Part shown: positions 43,221 to 53,273 of the stretch, piece by piece
Numbering within the stretch: the stretch's first letter is position 1
Layout of the letters: every line of letters begins with the position of its first letter
Source of the DNA: Bacillus albus
GTDB taxonomy: Bacteria > Bacillota > Bacilli > Bacillales > Bacillaceae_G
Length of the DNA: 64,000 nt
Assembly: GCF_001884185.1 (NCBI RefSeq)
Contig: NZ_MAOE01000037.1
Span: 186,001-250,000 of the forward strand
Reading direction: 5' to 3'
Translations under genes and position numbers: made by a program
The notes under the pieces: generated by a model
The model's database searches: none
Seen by the model: only the letters and a program-made list of their open reading frames with translations
Told to the model about the DNA's origin: nothing

Positions 43221-43724
43221 CTATTTTTCAATGCTATATCGTTTTAAAAACTGACCATCTTGAAATGCAAGATTATAGTAACTATAACGATTGTCATCAT
43301 CAATATATGTAACTTCCCATAGTGGTATATTGTTTTCAACGCCTAATTTCACTTTTAAAATTTCTTTAGGCTTACTTTTGGGCTCTTTACTGTCATCTCC
43401 GACTTGTTCAATCGTTCTTTGTAAAGCCTCTTTTTCAGAAATACCTTCACTCTTTTTCCTTACTATAGCTTCCCCTTTTTTCTCAGGCACCCAAACGATA
43501 AGTTGTTCTCCTTTTTCATCTGTACCTTGTACGACTGTATATGAAGATTCTCCGTTATAATAATCAACAGATTTTACTTTTGTAAGCTTCGCCTTTTCTT
43601 TCGCAATTTCTACAGATTTTGCCTCTTTAGGGATTTTCTTTTCCATTGCTTTATTGTAAACATACGCCCCATATATTCCGCTAGCAACGATTACGATAAC
43701 GATTGCAAAGATCCACTTTTTCAT
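43221..43724 (-). CDS. ypmB: YpmB-like membrane-anchored protein
   Basis: The 167-residue protein has an N-terminal membrane helix (KKWIFAIVIVIVASGIYGAY). After it come two PepSY-like (DUF5590) repeats with EKEALQRTIEQVGD and PLWEVTYIDDDNRYSYYNL. The soluble part should face the outside of the cell. It lies between ypmA and aspB as in B. subtilis. Its function is unknown; PepSY-type domains often inhibit or bind peptidases. Confidence 0.87.
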   Translation of the reverse strand: MKKWIFAIVIVIVASGIYGAYVYNKAMEKKIPKEAKSVEIAKEKAKLTKVKSVDYYNGESSYTVVQGTDEKGEQLIVWVPEKKGEAIVRKKSEGISEKEALQRTIEQVGDDSKEPKSKPKEILKVKLGVENNIPLWEVTYIDDDNRYSYYNLAFQDGQFLKRYSIEK

Positions 43725-43731
43725 TGTATCA

Positions 43732-43902
43732 CTACGTTCTGTAAATCGTAAATACAGCTGTTTCTTTATCTTTTTCGTCTAATGCTAATCCGAACATGAG
43801 GTCCTGCTCTTTTAACGTACGATTCAAACTATCAACAATTTTATACAAGTCAGACGAATATTTAATACGCGTCGTTGATAGGACTTCGATTTTCTTATCC
43901 AT
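43732..43902 (-). CDS. ypmA: YpmA-like protein (DUF4264)
   Basis: The 56-residue protein starts MDKKIEVLSTTRIKYSSDLY and ends TAVFTIYRT. Its length equals that of B. subtilis YpmA, and its place directly before ypmB is the same. GGAGGAG lies 8 nt before the ATG. A sigma-A promoter lies 33 nt upstream of the start. Its function is unknown. Confidence 0.88.
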   Translation of the reverse strand: MDKKIEVLSTTRIKYSSDLYKIVDSLNRTLKEQDLMFGLALDEKDKETAVFTIYRT

Positions 43903-43934
43903 GAAAAAACTCCTCCGTTACACAAAAATTTCTA

Positions 43935-43962
43935 ATTATAGAAGAACGCAATGCGGTTACAA
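43935..43962 (-). promoter_or_regulatory. Sigma-A promoter of ypmA-ypmB-aspB
   Basis: TTGTAA (43962-43957), 16 nt and TATAAT (43940-43935) on the minus strand. A second TATAAT at 44009-44004 may be another start. Confidence 0.6.
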
Positions 43963-44104
43963 TAAGAGTACATTCTTTACAACCCCTGCTTCATCACCCA
44001 TCTATTATAGCAGGACATGTACAGCAAAAAAAGGTTTCAAGTCGAAAACCACTACATTTTGTATACAAGAAGTAAGAAAAATAAAATTCCTCCTACCCAC
44101 ATTT

Positions 44105-44147
44105 TTTACGCCTGAAGTTTAAACGTACTTCAGGCGTATTTTTTCTT
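44105..44147 (-). terminator. Terminator of dinG
   Basis: TACGCCTGAAGT and ACTTCAGGCGTA form a perfect 12-bp stem followed by an A/T-rich run, just past the dinG stop. Confidence 0.75.
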
Positions 44148-44153
44148 CCAATT

Positions 44154-46958
44154 TTATTCAGTTGGCTGTTCCTTTAATTGTTCTAACAATTCTTCTAGAG
44201 GGCCTTCATAGAGCGGGACAGTTGGGATTGATTGTAAAAATCGTTTTCCATAGGAAGCGCTCGTCAGACGACGATCTAATACAAATACTGTTCCGGTATC
44301 TGTACTTGTTCTAATAAGACGACCGAATCCTTGTTTAAAACGCAGTATTGCTTGCGGAAGTGCTAATTTAGCGAATACGTCCTCTCCTTGATTTTTTAAC
44401 CACTCTCCTTTCGCTTCCATCATCGGTTGATGAGGAGGCGTAAAGGGTAGCCGAACAATAACAAGACAACTAAGCGCATCTCCAGGTATATCTATCCCTT
44501 CCCAAAAACTACTTGTTCCTAATAAAATTGATTTGTCGAACTCTTGAAATTTACGAATGAGACGACTTCGGCTTTTATTATTCACACTTTGCGTTAATAA
44601 TAAATATCCTTCTAATTCATCATCATTTTTCAAATTCGTATACGCTTCTTTCAACATTTCATATGAAGTGAATAAAACGAGCATTCTACCTTTTGTAGCT
44701 TTCGCTATTTTTGCAATATGTGCCGACACAGATTCAATATATTCTTCATTACTTGCTTGCTTAATAAAAGGCACATCCGTTGAAACCATTAATTTCATCT
44801 GTTCTTCAAAACGGAATGGTGACGGGACTTGTAATGTATTTGGAGCAAAATCGTATAAACCTAGCTCTTCTTTTATATAGTCAAACGAATCATTTACTGT
44901 TAACGTTGCTGATGTGAAAATAACACTTTTTTTCTCTGTTAAAAATTCATCCGCAAATCTTTCACCAATATGAACAGGCTGCCCATATAAAACGGTTGAA
45001 TGAATCGTTCCCTTCGTTTCCGTCTCCATCCATGTCACATATGAATTTTTTTCTAAAATGAGTGATTGTAAAGATTGTTCCATCTTTCTCAACAACTCAA
45101 TTAAATGCATAAATTCACCTGTAACAACATGTATCTCCCATTCTAATTTACTTTGCAATATTTCAACTTGCTTCTCAAGTGTAGTCAATAATTTTCTTAC
45201 ATCGTATACAAAACGATTTGTTAACTCGGTAATGCTATCCCATAACTTACCTTTCTCTACTTCCGTGTTATATCGATAAATGAGTGGCATATTACTTATC
45301 CCTTGTTCCTGCTTCGTTTGTTTAAATATGAATGCACGTAGCATTTGGAATAGCTCATCCGCATCAAATTTCAATTCCTTCAAACTATGACTCACCATAC
45401 GGAAAGTCGAACGCGAGGCTTGCTCTGATTTTTTCATCATTTTATATACTTTAGAAAGTACATCATCGGTTTCTAGCGTACCAAGACGAGATAAAACTAG
45501 CTGGAAATACATACAGGAGAACTGTTCACCTAACGTTCTACTCGCCGCTTCCTCAATATGATGGGCCTCATCAAAAATAATATGTTCACATGAAGCAAAT
45601 AACGGTTCTTCACTTGAAAAATCTTGAAATAATAACGCATGATTTGTAATAACGATATCTGCAAATAACGCTTTATTCTTTGCTCGTTGATAAAAACAAC
45701 GGCTATACCAGTTGCTTTGCATCCCGCCCGGACTATGTACATCACTACAAATACGGTTCCAAAGTAACTTTCCGCCCTCAGGTATATTTAATTCATCCCG
45801 ATCGCCCGTTTCCGTTTGCAATAACCACACTAAAATTTTTGCCTTTGTGAGCGCCATATCATAATTTTTCTCTTCCTCTTGCAAAGCATATTCAAATTTA
45901 TGTAGACAAAGATAATGCTTTCTTCCTTTTAAAAGAGCTACTTCAAATGAAAATGGCATTATTTTCTGTAATAATGGAATTTCTTTTTCTAGTATTTGTT
46001 GTTGCAGTTGTACAGTTTGGGTACTAATGATGACAGGCTCTTCTTTTTTCTTTGCAAAATAAATACTCGGAAGTAAATATGCAAGAGTCTTCCCTGTTCC
46101 TGTTCCTGCTTCAATTAATGAAAATCTAGAATCTCTTAGCGCTGTATATATTTCCTTCATCATAATCTGTTGGCTTTCTCTTTTTTCAAACTTTGGCATA
46201 TTCAATTCAAGTTTCTCAACTGTTTTATGCAAGAAAGCATCAAATTTTAATGAACACGTTTCACTGAGGTTTAAAGAATAATTCCGTTTTCGAAGCGCAA
46301 TGTTTCGATACACTTCATACCCCTCTGCCTCTTTTTTACCATGCATCATTTTCTTTAAAATATTTTCAGAAAGTACATCCGCTATATCACTTTGAAAAAC
46401 ATCGCTCAATTCATAAAGCGATTGTAAGGTGACAAGTGGTAACTTTTCAATTTCATTTAAAAATTGTAAAAACAATTCCGCTGTTGCAAGAGCATCGCTA
46501 TCCGCACGATGCGGTTGATCGTGCTCTAATTCATGTTGTTTAGCTAAATCACGTAATTTATAACTATCAGCTGTCGGCAAAAGAATTTGCGCCAACTCGA
46601 CTGTATCAACTTTAGAACAATGTACTTCTGTATATCCAGCCTGCCTTAATTCTTCCGTTAAAAAATTCCAATCAAAATGAACATTATGTGCAACGAAAGC
46701 TGCACCTTGTAATAGCTCAACAATCATCGGGGCTACATCTTGAAATAACGGGGCTTGCTTAACCATACTCTCATCAATCCCTGTTAGTTCTGTAATAAAT
46801 GGCGGAATCTCTCTCTTTGGATTAATAAAAGATGAAAAAATCTCTAATATCTCTCCATCTTCCACTACAACAGCTGCAATTTGGGTAATTTTATCCTTCC
46901 CATCCTTCCAGGAGTTCCCTGTCGTCTCTAAATCCACAACGACATAACGCTTACTCAT
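44154..46958 (-). CDS. dinG: DinG helicase with N-terminal exonuclease domain
   Basis: The 934-residue protein joins a DEDDh 3'-5' exonuclease to an XPD-like helicase. The exonuclease has VVDLETTGNSWK at the start, AHNVHFDWNFL near 90 and PHRADSDALATAELF near 150. The helicase has EAGTGTGKT near 288, FDEAHHIEE as the DEAH box and RFKQGFGRLIR as motif VI. This is the Gram-positive DinG arrangement. In Staphylococcus DinG the exonuclease is active and helicase activity is lost, so the same may hold here. GAGGTG precedes the ATG. The panBCD operon lies upstream. Confidence 0.95.
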   Translation of the reverse strand: MSKRYVVVDLETTGNSWKDGKDKITQIAAVVVEDGEILEIFSSFINPKREIPPFITELTGIDESMVKQAPLFQDVAPMIVELLQGAAFVAHNVHFDWNFLTEELRQAGYTEVHCSKVDTVELAQILLPTADSYKLRDLAKQHELEHDQPHRADSDALATAELFLQFLNEIEKLPLVTLQSLYELSDVFQSDIADVLSENILKKMMHGKKEAEGYEVYRNIALRKRNYSLNLSETCSLKFDAFLHKTVEKLELNMPKFEKRESQQIMMKEIYTALRDSRFSLIEAGTGTGKTLAYLLPSIYFAKKKEEPVIISTQTVQLQQQILEKEIPLLQKIMPFSFEVALLKGRKHYLCLHKFEYALQEEEKNYDMALTKAKILVWLLQTETGDRDELNIPEGGKLLWNRICSDVHSPGGMQSNWYSRCFYQRAKNKALFADIVITNHALLFQDFSSEEPLFASCEHIIFDEAHHIEEAASRTLGEQFSCMYFQLVLSRLGTLETDDVLSKVYKMMKKSEQASRSTFRMVSHSLKELKFDADELFQMLRAFIFKQTKQEQGISNMPLIYRYNTEVEKGKLWDSITELTNRFVYDVRKLLTTLEKQVEILQSKLEWEIHVVTGEFMHLIELLRKMEQSLQSLILEKNSYVTWMETETKGTIHSTVLYGQPVHIGERFADEFLTEKKSVIFTSATLTVNDSFDYIKEELGLYDFAPNTLQVPSPFRFEEQMKLMVSTDVPFIKQASNEEYIESVSAHIAKIAKATKGRMLVLFTSYEMLKEAYTNLKNDDELEGYLLLTQSVNNKSRSRLIRKFQEFDKSILLGTSSFWEGIDIPGDALSCLVIVRLPFTPPHQPMMEAKGEWLKNQGEDVFAKLALPQAILRFKQGFGRLIRTSTDTGTVFVLDRRLTSASYGKRFLQSIPTVPLYEGPLEELLEQLKEQPTE

Positions 46959-47047
46959 ATATGTAACACCTCAATTTCTTACCTATCAAACACAATATTA
47001 TATAATGTTACTATACCACGTTTTATCTCATCTTAATGAAAAGATGC

Positions 47048-47086
47048 ACAAAAAAGCTATCTCCGTAATAGAGATAGCCTTCTTAC
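47048..47086 (-). terminator. Terminator of panBCD
   Basis: GGCTATCTCTATTACGGAGATAGC folds as a hairpin and is followed by TTTTTT on the minus strand, right after panD. Confidence 0.85.
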
Positions 47087-47470
47087 TTATAAGATCGTAC
47101 CCGCTTTTTCAGCACCTAACATTTCAATAATTTTATTCTCATCGTCTAATACTGCAATTTTTGGCTCTTGTTTATGAATATTTTCTTCTGCCACTAAACC
47201 GTAGCAAATAATAATAACTTTATCTCCAGGCTGTACAAGCCTTGCAGCTGCACCATTTAAACAAACAACACCGCTACCGCGTTCTCCCTTAATAACATAT
47301 GTCTCTAAGCGAGCACCATTATTGTTATTTACAATTTGTACTTTTTCATTTTCTACAATATTTACTGCATCCATTAAATCTTCATCAATTGTAATACTAC
47401 CTACATAATTTAAATTTGCTTCTGTTACTGTTGCGCGGTGTAACTTCGCTCTCATCATTGTGCGAAACAT
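47087..47470 (-). CDS. panD: Aspartate 1-decarboxylase
   Basis: The 127-residue proenzyme starts [20 protein letters not shown] and has the self-cleavage site Gly24-Ser25 in YVGSITID. Cleavage gives the pyruvoyl group of the active enzyme. The catalytic Tyr/Arg region [19 protein letters not shown] follows. It makes beta-alanine from aspartate for pantothenate. AGGGGGAG precedes the ATG. It lies 12 nt after panC in the panBCD operon. Confidence 0.98.
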   Translation of the reverse strand: MFRTMMRAKLHRATVTEANLNYVGSITIDEDLMDAVNIVENEKVQIVNNNNGARLETYVIKGERGSGVVCLNGAAARLVQPGDKVIIICYGLVAEENIHKQEPKIAVLDDENKIIEMLGAEKAGTIL

Positions 47471-47482
47471 AGATGCTCCCCC

Positions 47483-48331
47483 TTATTCAACCGTTAATGT
47501 TATATTGTCAATTAATCGTACATTCTCAAATTTAACTGCGATTGCTAAAATAATTCTTCCTTCAATTTCATCCATTTCTTGTAGTGAAGGATAAGCATAT
47601 AAATCAGCATAATCTACAGTGCCTTTCGTATACGTCTCAATATACTTTTTCACAAGAGTTGTAATGATTTCTGCATTACGTTCACCTGCCTCAATTCTCT
47701 CCTTCGCTACACATAAACTGCGGTATAATTGAGGAGCCTCTTCACGCTCTTCTTGTGATAAATACACGTTACGAGAACTCTTCGCTAATCCGTCTTCTTC
47801 CCTTACAATATCCACTGGTACGATCCTAACCGGAATATTAAAATCAGCGACAAATCCTTCAATAACAGCAACTTGCTGCGCATCTTTCATACCGAAATAA
47901 GCACGCGTTGGTAATGTAATATTAAATAGTTTCATTAGTACAGTCGCAACACCAGCGAAATGACCAGGTCTTTGTTTGCCACATAATACATCGGTACGCT
48001 TTACAACTTCTACTGTTGTTGTTTGTTCTGCTGGATACATTTCGTCTACGCTCGGATAAAATAAATAATCTACACCGTTTTCTTTCGCTACATTTTCATC
48101 TCTATCAATATCACGAGGGTATCGATCTAAATCTTCATTCGGTCCAAACTGTAGCGGATTAACAAACACGCTTAACACTACGATTTCATTTTCTTTTCTT
48201 GCCTGACGTAATAAAGTCGCATGTCCTTCATGTAAATAACCCATCGTTGGGACAAAACCAATACTTTTTCCACTTGTACGCAGTTCGTTTGTAATTTGCT
48301 GCATCTCTTGCACTGTAGTTACGATTTTCAT
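47483..48331 (-). CDS. panC: Pantothenate synthetase
   Basis: The 282-residue protein has [17 protein letters not shown] near residue 28 (HxGH motif), [19 protein letters not shown] near 60, and the KMSKS-like [10 protein letters not shown] near 180. It joins pantoate and beta-alanine using ATP. I chose the ATG at 48331, which overlaps the panB stop as TAATG and has GGAGG upstream; the longer frame would run into panB. Confidence 0.98.
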   Translation of the reverse strand: MKIVTTVQEMQQITNELRTSGKSIGFVPTMGYLHEGHATLLRQARKENEIVVLSVFVNPLQFGPNEDLDRYPRDIDRDENVAKENGVDYLFYPSVDEMYPAEQTTTVEVVKRTDVLCGKQRPGHFAGVATVLMKLFNITLPTRAYFGMKDAQQVAVIEGFVADFNIPVRIVPVDIVREEDGLAKSSRNVYLSQEEREEAPQLYRSLCVAKERIEAGERNAEIITTLVKKYIETYTKGTVDYADLYAYPSLQEMDEIEGRIILAIAVKFENVRLIDNITLTVE

Positions 48332-49167
48332 TATTGTTTTCCTCCGTATAACGCTAAGCACTCTTCCTCTTTCATTGTGAATGAATGTTTTTCTTCTGGA
48401 AATTGCCCTGTCTTTACTTCAGTTACGTATTGTGAAATCCCTCGCACAATCTCCTCTTGAACAGACGTATATTGCTTCACGAATTTCGGAACACGATTTA
48501 CGCCGTATGAGATAAGATCATGATAAACAAGTACTTGCCCATCTACTTTTTTCCCTGCTCCAATTCCAATCGTCGGAATTGTTAATTGCTTCGAAAGTAA
48601 TTCCGCTAATTGCATTGGCACACATTCTAACACAAGCGCAATTGCACCAGCTTCCTCACATCTCTTCGCATCTTCTATTAATTTTTTTGCACTTTCAGCA
48701 TCTTTTCCTTGTACTTTATACCCACCTAATACTCCTACAGATTGAGGAGTTAAGCCTAAGTGCGCCACGACAGGAATTCCCGCGTTCGTCAAGTAATGAA
48801 TCGTTGATACCACTTCCCCTGCACCTTCTACCTTCAGTGCATGAGCACCACTTTCTTGAACGATGCGGCGTGCATTCACCATCGTATCTTGCAGCGACAC
48901 ATGGTACGACATAAATGGCATATCAGTTACAATAAACGTCTCTTTCGCTCCTCGGCGTACAGCTTTCGTATGATGAATCATATCCTCTACTGTTACAGGT
49001 ACTGTTGAATCGTAGCCGAGCACAACCATCCCAAGGGAATCTCCAACTAGAATCATATCAACTTCAGCTTCTTCTGCTAACTTAGCAGATGGATAATCAT
49101 ACGCCGTTAGCATTGTAATCGGCTCACCTTGCTCTTTCATCTTCAAAAAATCTGTTTTTGTTTTCAA
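48331..49167 (-). CDS. panB: 3-methyl-2-oxobutanoate hydroxymethyltransferase
   Basis: The 278-residue protein has the ketopantoate hydroxymethyltransferase signature: [20 protein letters not shown] near residue 20, [38 protein letters not shown] near 136 and [20 protein letters not shown] near 195. It forms ketopantoate, the first step to pantothenate and CoA. GGAGGAG precedes the ATG. A long leader with a candidate pan RNA and terminator lies upstream. Confidence 0.98.
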   Translation of the reverse strand: MKTKTDFLKMKEQGEPITMLTAYDYPSAKLAEEAEVDMILVGDSLGMVVLGYDSTVPVTVEDMIHHTKAVRRGAKETFIVTDMPFMSYHVSLQDTMVNARRIVQESGAHALKVEGAGEVVSTIHYLTNAGIPVVAHLGLTPQSVGVLGGYKVQGKDAESAKKLIEDAKRCEEAGAIALVLECVPMQLAELLSKQLTIPTIGIGAGKKVDGQVLVYHDLISYGVNRVPKFVKQYTSVQEEIVRGISQYVTEVKTGQFPEEKHSFTMKEEECLALYGGKQ

Positions 49168-49215
49168 AAACTACTCCTCCTTTATGCAGGAGAGAGGAGA
49201 TGGCCGAAATCATAT

Positions 49216-49251
49216 AAAAAACCCCTCTGGCCATAAAAGGGCAGAAGGGTT
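49216..49251 (-). terminator. Terminator in the panB leader
   Basis: AACCCTTCTGCCC pairs with GGCCAGAGGGGTT and TTTTTATA follows on the minus strand. It stands between the leader RNA stems and panB, so it fits an attenuator. Confidence 0.8.
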
Positions 49252-49271
49252 GTGTGTTAGTCGGCATTATT

Positions 49272-49380
49272 CATCCCTCTGTCCCAGTCCGTTATTGGAT
49301 CAAGGCAGAATCCAAGTTATTATTTTTTCGTATTGCTTCGAATCATGGTGCAGTTCGCTCTGATACTGCCCACATTCGAA
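49272..49380 (-). ncRNA. Candidate pan RNA motif upstream of panBCD
   Basis: Two stem-loops lie in the leader. The first (49380-49337) pairs TTCGAAT with ATTCGAA and TGG-GCAGT with ACTGC-A-CCA, leaving a bulged adenine. The second (about 49316-49272) pairs TCTGCC with GG-GA-CAGA, leaving a bulged GA. Paired stem-loops with bulged adenines before panB are the mark of the pan motif described in Firmicutes. The ligand is unknown to me. An extended -10 TGCTATAAT lies directly upstream at 49384-49392. Confidence 0.5.
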
Positions 49381-49564
49381 CTAATTATAGCAAACTCCAA
49401 AAAGGAATTACTACATTTTTTCGAAAAAATAATTTTTATTCTCATTTCGGTATGTGAAATTTTTTATAAATAACTCAATCATAGAAAGATAAGTGCCTCG
49501 TATAACTCTTAAACTTATGATGCAAGTTAATTGTGGAACATACTTAACAAAAGGAGAATTGCGA

Positions 49565-49954
49565 ATGTCTATGAACAAATGGTTATTTCGATTCACCGGT
49601 TTGCTTGTGATGATTGTAGGGATGACAACGTTTAGCTCCTTCCATGCATTTGCCTCAGTTAACGTCGTGACACAACCTATCGATTCAACAAAAGTAATTG
49701 AAGTCGAACTAAACGATGATTACTTTCAACCAAACGTCATCACGATTCCAATTGAAGAGTCCACAACATTGTTATTAAAAAACAAAGGTAAGCATGAACA
49801 CACCTTTACAGTAAAAAAACTCGATATTGACGTCGTAGTCGAGCCCGGAAAAGATAAAAACATTACCGTGAAGCCTACAAGTACTGGTACATATGAATTA
49901 ATATGCCGGTACCATCTTCTAAAAGGAATGGAAGGTAAAGTAATAATCAAATAA
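49565..49954 (+). CDS. Secreted or membrane-anchored cupredoxin-domain protein
   Basis: The 129-residue protein has an N-terminal hydrophobic signal (about residues 5-28, with a likely cleavage after FHAFA). The cupredoxin core has GKHEHTFTVKK and ICRYHLLKGMEGKV, giving the His, Cys-x2-His-x4-Met type-1 copper ligands. It resembles the cupredoxin_1 family and subunit II-like electron carriers. It should act outside the membrane. GGAG lies 8 nt before the ATG. It is a single gene between the pan leader and birA and ends at a bidirectional terminator. Confidence 0.85.
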   Translation: MSMNKWLFRFTGLLVMIVGMTTFSSFHAFASVNVVTQPIDSTKVIEVELNDDYFQPNVITIPIEESTTLLLKNKGKHEHTFTVKKLDIDVVVEPGKDKNITVKPTSTGTYELICRYHLLKGMEGKVIIK

Positions 49955-49955
49955 A

Positions 49956-49985
49956 AAGAAGTTCCAAAAAGGAACTTCTTTTACT
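49956..49985. terminator. Bidirectional terminator between the cupredoxin gene and birA
   Basis: AAGAAGTTCC and GGAACTTCTT form a stem around AAAAA with A/T runs on both sides. The birA stop codon is inside its right arm. Confidence 0.8.
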
Positions 49986-50961
49986 TAATTTCGATATCTG
50001 CAGAATGAATGTGATGTACTTTTCCTTCATGGTCTTCTAGAAGCAATACACCATCCTCTGTAATCCCTTTTGCTACCCCTGTAATTGTCTCTCTCATCGT
50101 TCGAGCGGTAATTTCTTTCCCAATGCTTACAGCGTAACTTTCCCAAAGAATTTTAATGACAGAGAAACCATTTTGTAAATACTCTTCATATAATTTTTCT
50201 AGTTGTAAAAAGATTTGTTGCATAAGCTCTGCACGAACAATCGGCTTACCCGATTCAATCGCTAAAGAAGTAGCAATATGCTGAATTTCCTCATCAAAAT
50301 GTTCTTGCTTTTGATTCGCATTAATACCAATACCCATAATGACAGCATTAATTTTATCAGGATCAGCCTGCATTTCTGTTAATATACCTACAGCCTTTTT
50401 CCCTTGAATTAAAATATCATTTGGCCATTTTATTCCTACGTTTACACCCGTACACTTTTCAATTGCTTGTGCAACGCTAACAGCTGCTAACAAAGTAAGT
50501 TGTGGTGCATGATGAACTGGGATGGATGGACGTAAAATAATACTCATCCAAATTCCTGTTCCTTTTGGTGAATACCATTTCCTGCTTAAACGACCTCTGC
50601 CCGATGTTTGTTCTTCAGCCACAACAATTGTTCCTTCTTCTGCACCTTCATAAGCAAGTTTCGCTGCAATATGCTGCGTAGATTCAACAGATTCTTCAAA
50701 ATATACCGTTCTACCAATATGTTTCGTTTGTAACCCTAACTGAATTTCATTTGCAGTTACTTTGTCTGGCTTACCCGCAATTCGATAACCTAATCGACGC
50801 ACAGCTTCAAGTTCATATCCCTCATTCCGAAGGTCCTCCATATGTTTCCACACAGCGGTTCTTGAACAACCAAGTTTATCACTAATCGTTTGGCCAGATA
50901 CAAACTCGCCATCCGCTTCTGAAAAAACTTGTAATAACTGCTTTCTTATAGTAGATTGCAT
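49981..50961 (-). CDS. birA: Biotin-protein ligase / biotin operon repressor
   Basis: The 326-residue protein has an N-terminal winged helix (GQTISDKLGCSRTAVWKHME). The ligase domain has GRGRLSRKWYSPKGTG near residue 118, GIKWPNDILIQGKKAVGIL near 185 and a small C-terminal domain. It attaches biotin to carboxylases and represses biotin genes. I chose the ATG at 50961, which lies inside the end of cca; the longer frame is unlikely. The length equals that of B. subtilis BirA within one residue. Confidence 0.96.
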   Translation of the reverse strand: MQSTIRKQLLQVFSEADGEFVSGQTISDKLGCSRTAVWKHMEDLRNEGYELEAVRRLGYRIAGKPDKVTANEIQLGLQTKHIGRTVYFEESVESTQHIAAKLAYEGAEEGTIVVAEEQTSGRGRLSRKWYSPKGTGIWMSIILRPSIPVHHAPQLTLLAAVSVAQAIEKCTGVNVGIKWPNDILIQGKKAVGILTEMQADPDKINAVIMGIGINANQKQEHFDEEIQHIATSLAIESGKPIVRAELMQQIFLQLEKLYEEYLQNGFSVIKILWESYAVSIGKEITARTMRETITGVAKGITEDGVLLLEDHEGKVHHIHSADIEIK

Positions 50962-52139
50962 TCTTGCAGCCACTCCCTTATACACTCTTTCTCATTCACT
51001 ACGTTTCCTTGTACGATTGCTTCCTCAATGTTTTGAATCATTTCAGCAACCCACGGACCTGGCTTTTTATTTGCCCAGTTTAATAAATCATTCCCAGTCA
51101 CATTCATTTCTTGTCGACTCTTGATTGGCAATGCTTCAAACAACGTTTGTACTCGTTTCACAGATGTATTGTCATAGCTTTCAATCATCGCTTCATATAC
51201 TCTTTCTGCCATTTCAGCGATATGAATTCCCGTTTTATAAAGAAGGACTGTATCCCAATCCTTCTCCTTTCTCGTACGGATTATTAATAAAACTGCGACG
51301 ATATCTTTTATTTTTTTATTCGAAAACTTCCATTGACGTAAAAAGACAGATGGATGTTCTTCCCCGATACAATATAAGAAAAATGCCCATGCCTCAACGT
51401 CTGTTTCAAAAGAATCCCATTTATACTGCGTAGCTTTTGCCAATCTCTCTTCTGACATTTGTAAATATGGCAGATGAGAGAACAGCTTCGTTTCTACTAA
51501 TTCTTGCAAACCCTTCACGCAATATGTGCCAGTTAACAGTTTCTCAAACTCCACTGTAATTCTCTCAATTGCTATATGTTCCAGCAAATGCCCATATGTT
51601 TCAATTGCTTGTTTCGTGTTATTTTCTAAAGAAAATCCTAACGTACTCACGAACCGAATACCACGCATCATTCGCAGGGCGTCTTCTTGAAAACGATCCG
51701 CAGCATTTCCAACTGTCACAATTTCTCTCTTTTGAATCGCTTCCTGTCCAGCATATAAATCAACCATTTCGCCTTCTTCTGTCATAGCAATTGCATTCAT
51801 TGTGAAGTCACGACGTTTTAAATCCTCTTCTAATGAACGAACAAATTGAACACTGCTAGGTCTTCGAAAATCTTCATATTCGCTCTCTGTTCGAAAAGTG
51901 GTTACCTCATAAGGTTCACCATTTTCTACTACAATTACAGTTCCATGCTCAAGACCAACAGGAACATGTCTTGGAAATATAGCCATCACCTCTTCTGGCA
52001 AAGCAGATGTCGCAATATCAATATCTCCAATCGGCCTATCGATAATAAGATCTCTTACGCTTCCACCGACAAAGTAGGCCTCATGTCCTTGTTGCTTTAA
52101 AGTCTCAATAATAGAACTAGCTTTTTTAAATCTTTCCAT
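50946..52139 (-). CDS. cca: CCA-adding tRNA nucleotidyltransferase
   Basis: The 397-residue protein has the class II nucleotidyltransferase motifs. They include [24 protein letters not shown] near residue 21, with the metal-binding DxD, then [11 protein letters not shown] near 110 and [12 protein letters not shown] near 150. It builds or repairs the 3' CCA of tRNA. I chose the ATG at 52139 with AAGGG 9 nt upstream, which gives the length of the B. subtilis enzyme. It overlaps bshA by 14 nt and birA by 16 nt. Confidence 0.96.
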   Translation of the reverse strand: MERFKKASSIIETLKQQGHEAYFVGGSVRDLIIDRPIGDIDIATSALPEEVMAIFPRHVPVGLEHGTVIVVENGEPYEVTTFRTESEYEDFRRPSSVQFVRSLEEDLKRRDFTMNAIAMTEEGEMVDLYAGQEAIQKREIVTVGNAADRFQEDALRMMRGIRFVSTLGFSLENNTKQAIETYGHLLEHIAIERITVEFEKLLTGTYCVKGLQELVETKLFSHLPYLQMSEERLAKATQYKWDSFETDVEAWAFFLYCIGEEHPSVFLRQWKFSNKKIKDIVAVLLIIRTRKEKDWDTVLLYKTGIHIAEMAERVYEAMIESYDNTSVKRVQTLFEALPIKSRQEMNVTGNDLLNWANKKPGPWVAEMIQNIEEAIVQGNVVNEKECIREWLQECNLL

Positions 52140-53271
52140 TTTTGTCATCCCTTAGTACATCATAGTAAATCGTTTCATATTGTGAGACGATTTTTTCAGA
52201 GCGGAACTGCTCGTAAACACTTGCTCTTGCTCGCTCTCCCATATTACGGTGAAGTTCTTCATCTTTTAATAGCTGAATGGCTTGATTAGCCACTCCTGTT
52301 GGATCACCAACTTCACATAAATATCCTGTTTCACCATGTTGAATGACTTCTGGAATACCTCCAACCCTTGTTCCGATACAAGGTACACCACACGCCATCG
52401 CTTCTAATAAAACAAGACCAAAACTCTCCTTCTCCGATAAAAGCAACATTAAATCACTCATCGCAAGTAGCTCTGCAACATTATCTTGCTTCCCTAAGAA
52501 TAAGACGCGATCTTCAATATGTAGATTTTTCACTAACTGTAAAATCGTGCAAAATTCTGGTCCATCTCCAACAAGAAGCAACTTCGCATTTACTTCTGTA
52601 ACAATTTTAGCAAATGCCTGCACTACATCTTGCACACGTTTCACTTTACGGAAATTTGAAATATGAATGAGTATCTTTTCACTCTCACTTATACCGTATT
52701 CTTTCTTTAATTGAGTCATATCACGCTTGAAATATACACGTTCGTCTATAAAATTATATACCGTTTGAATGTCTGTATTTGGTTTTACAAGCTCATGTGT
52801 TTCGTTAATTAATGAATGCGAGACAGCCGTCACAACATCGGATTGCTCAATACCAAAACGAATTAAATTATTTAACGAAGGGTCGGAACCTAACACAGTA
52901 ATATCTGTTCCATGCAAGGTTGTAACAATTTTAATACGCTCTCCAATCATTTGCTTTGCTAAATAAGCACAAATGGCATGTGGTATTGCGTAATGCACAT
53001 GTAAAATGTCTAGGTTTTCTCTTTGTGCAACCTCTGCCATTTTACTCGCTAATGCTAAATCGTATGGTGGATATTGAAATACAGAGTATTGATTTACTGT
53101 CACTTCATGAAAATAAATGTTTGGATACACTTTATTTAACCGGAATGGTAAACCCGATGTAATAAAATGAATTTCATGCCCACGTTCCGCTAATTGCTTT
53201 CCTAATTCTGTTCCAACAACTCCAGAACCACCTACAGAAGGATAACATGTAATACCTATTTTTAATTTCAT
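52126..53271 (-). CDS. bshA: N-acetyl-alpha-D-glucosaminyl L-malate synthase
   Basis: The 381-residue protein is a GT4 enzyme with the BshA pattern: [20 protein letters not shown] at the start, [17 protein letters not shown] near 115 and [19 protein letters not shown] near 285. It joins UDP-GlcNAc and malate, the first step to bacillithiol. I chose the ATG at 53271 with GGGGG 6 nt upstream. It follows bshB1 with overlapping stop and start region, so the two bacillithiol genes are coupled. Confidence 0.96.
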   Translation of the reverse strand: MKLKIGITCYPSVGGSGVVGTELGKQLAERGHEIHFITSGLPFRLNKVYPNIYFHEVTVNQYSVFQYPPYDLALASKMAEVAQRENLDILHVHYAIPHAICAYLAKQMIGERIKIVTTLHGTDITVLGSDPSLNNLIRFGIEQSDVVTAVSHSLINETHELVKPNTDIQTVYNFIDERVYFKRDMTQLKKEYGISESEKILIHISNFRKVKRVQDVVQAFAKIVTEVNAKLLLVGDGPEFCTILQLVKNLHIEDRVLFLGKQDNVAELLAMSDLMLLLSEKESFGLVLLEAMACGVPCIGTRVGGIPEVIQHGETGYLCEVGDPTGVANQAIQLLKDEELHRNMGERARASVYEQFRSEKIVSQYETIYYDVLRDDKNGKI

Positions 53272-53273
53272 TT

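Noticed and set aside
44052-44102. 16-codon hydrophobic ORF after the dinG terminator, minus strand
   Set aside because: There is no Shine-Dalgarno site before the ATG, and the frame is too short to judge.
49272-49380. T-box leader upstream of panB
   Set aside because: No T-box sequence (TGGnACCGCG) or AG-bulge motif is present; stems with bulged adenines fit the pan motif better.
49254-49457. Plus-strand ORF opposite the panB leader
   Set aside because: It is the mirror of structured leader RNA, has no Shine-Dalgarno site and no recognisable protein features.
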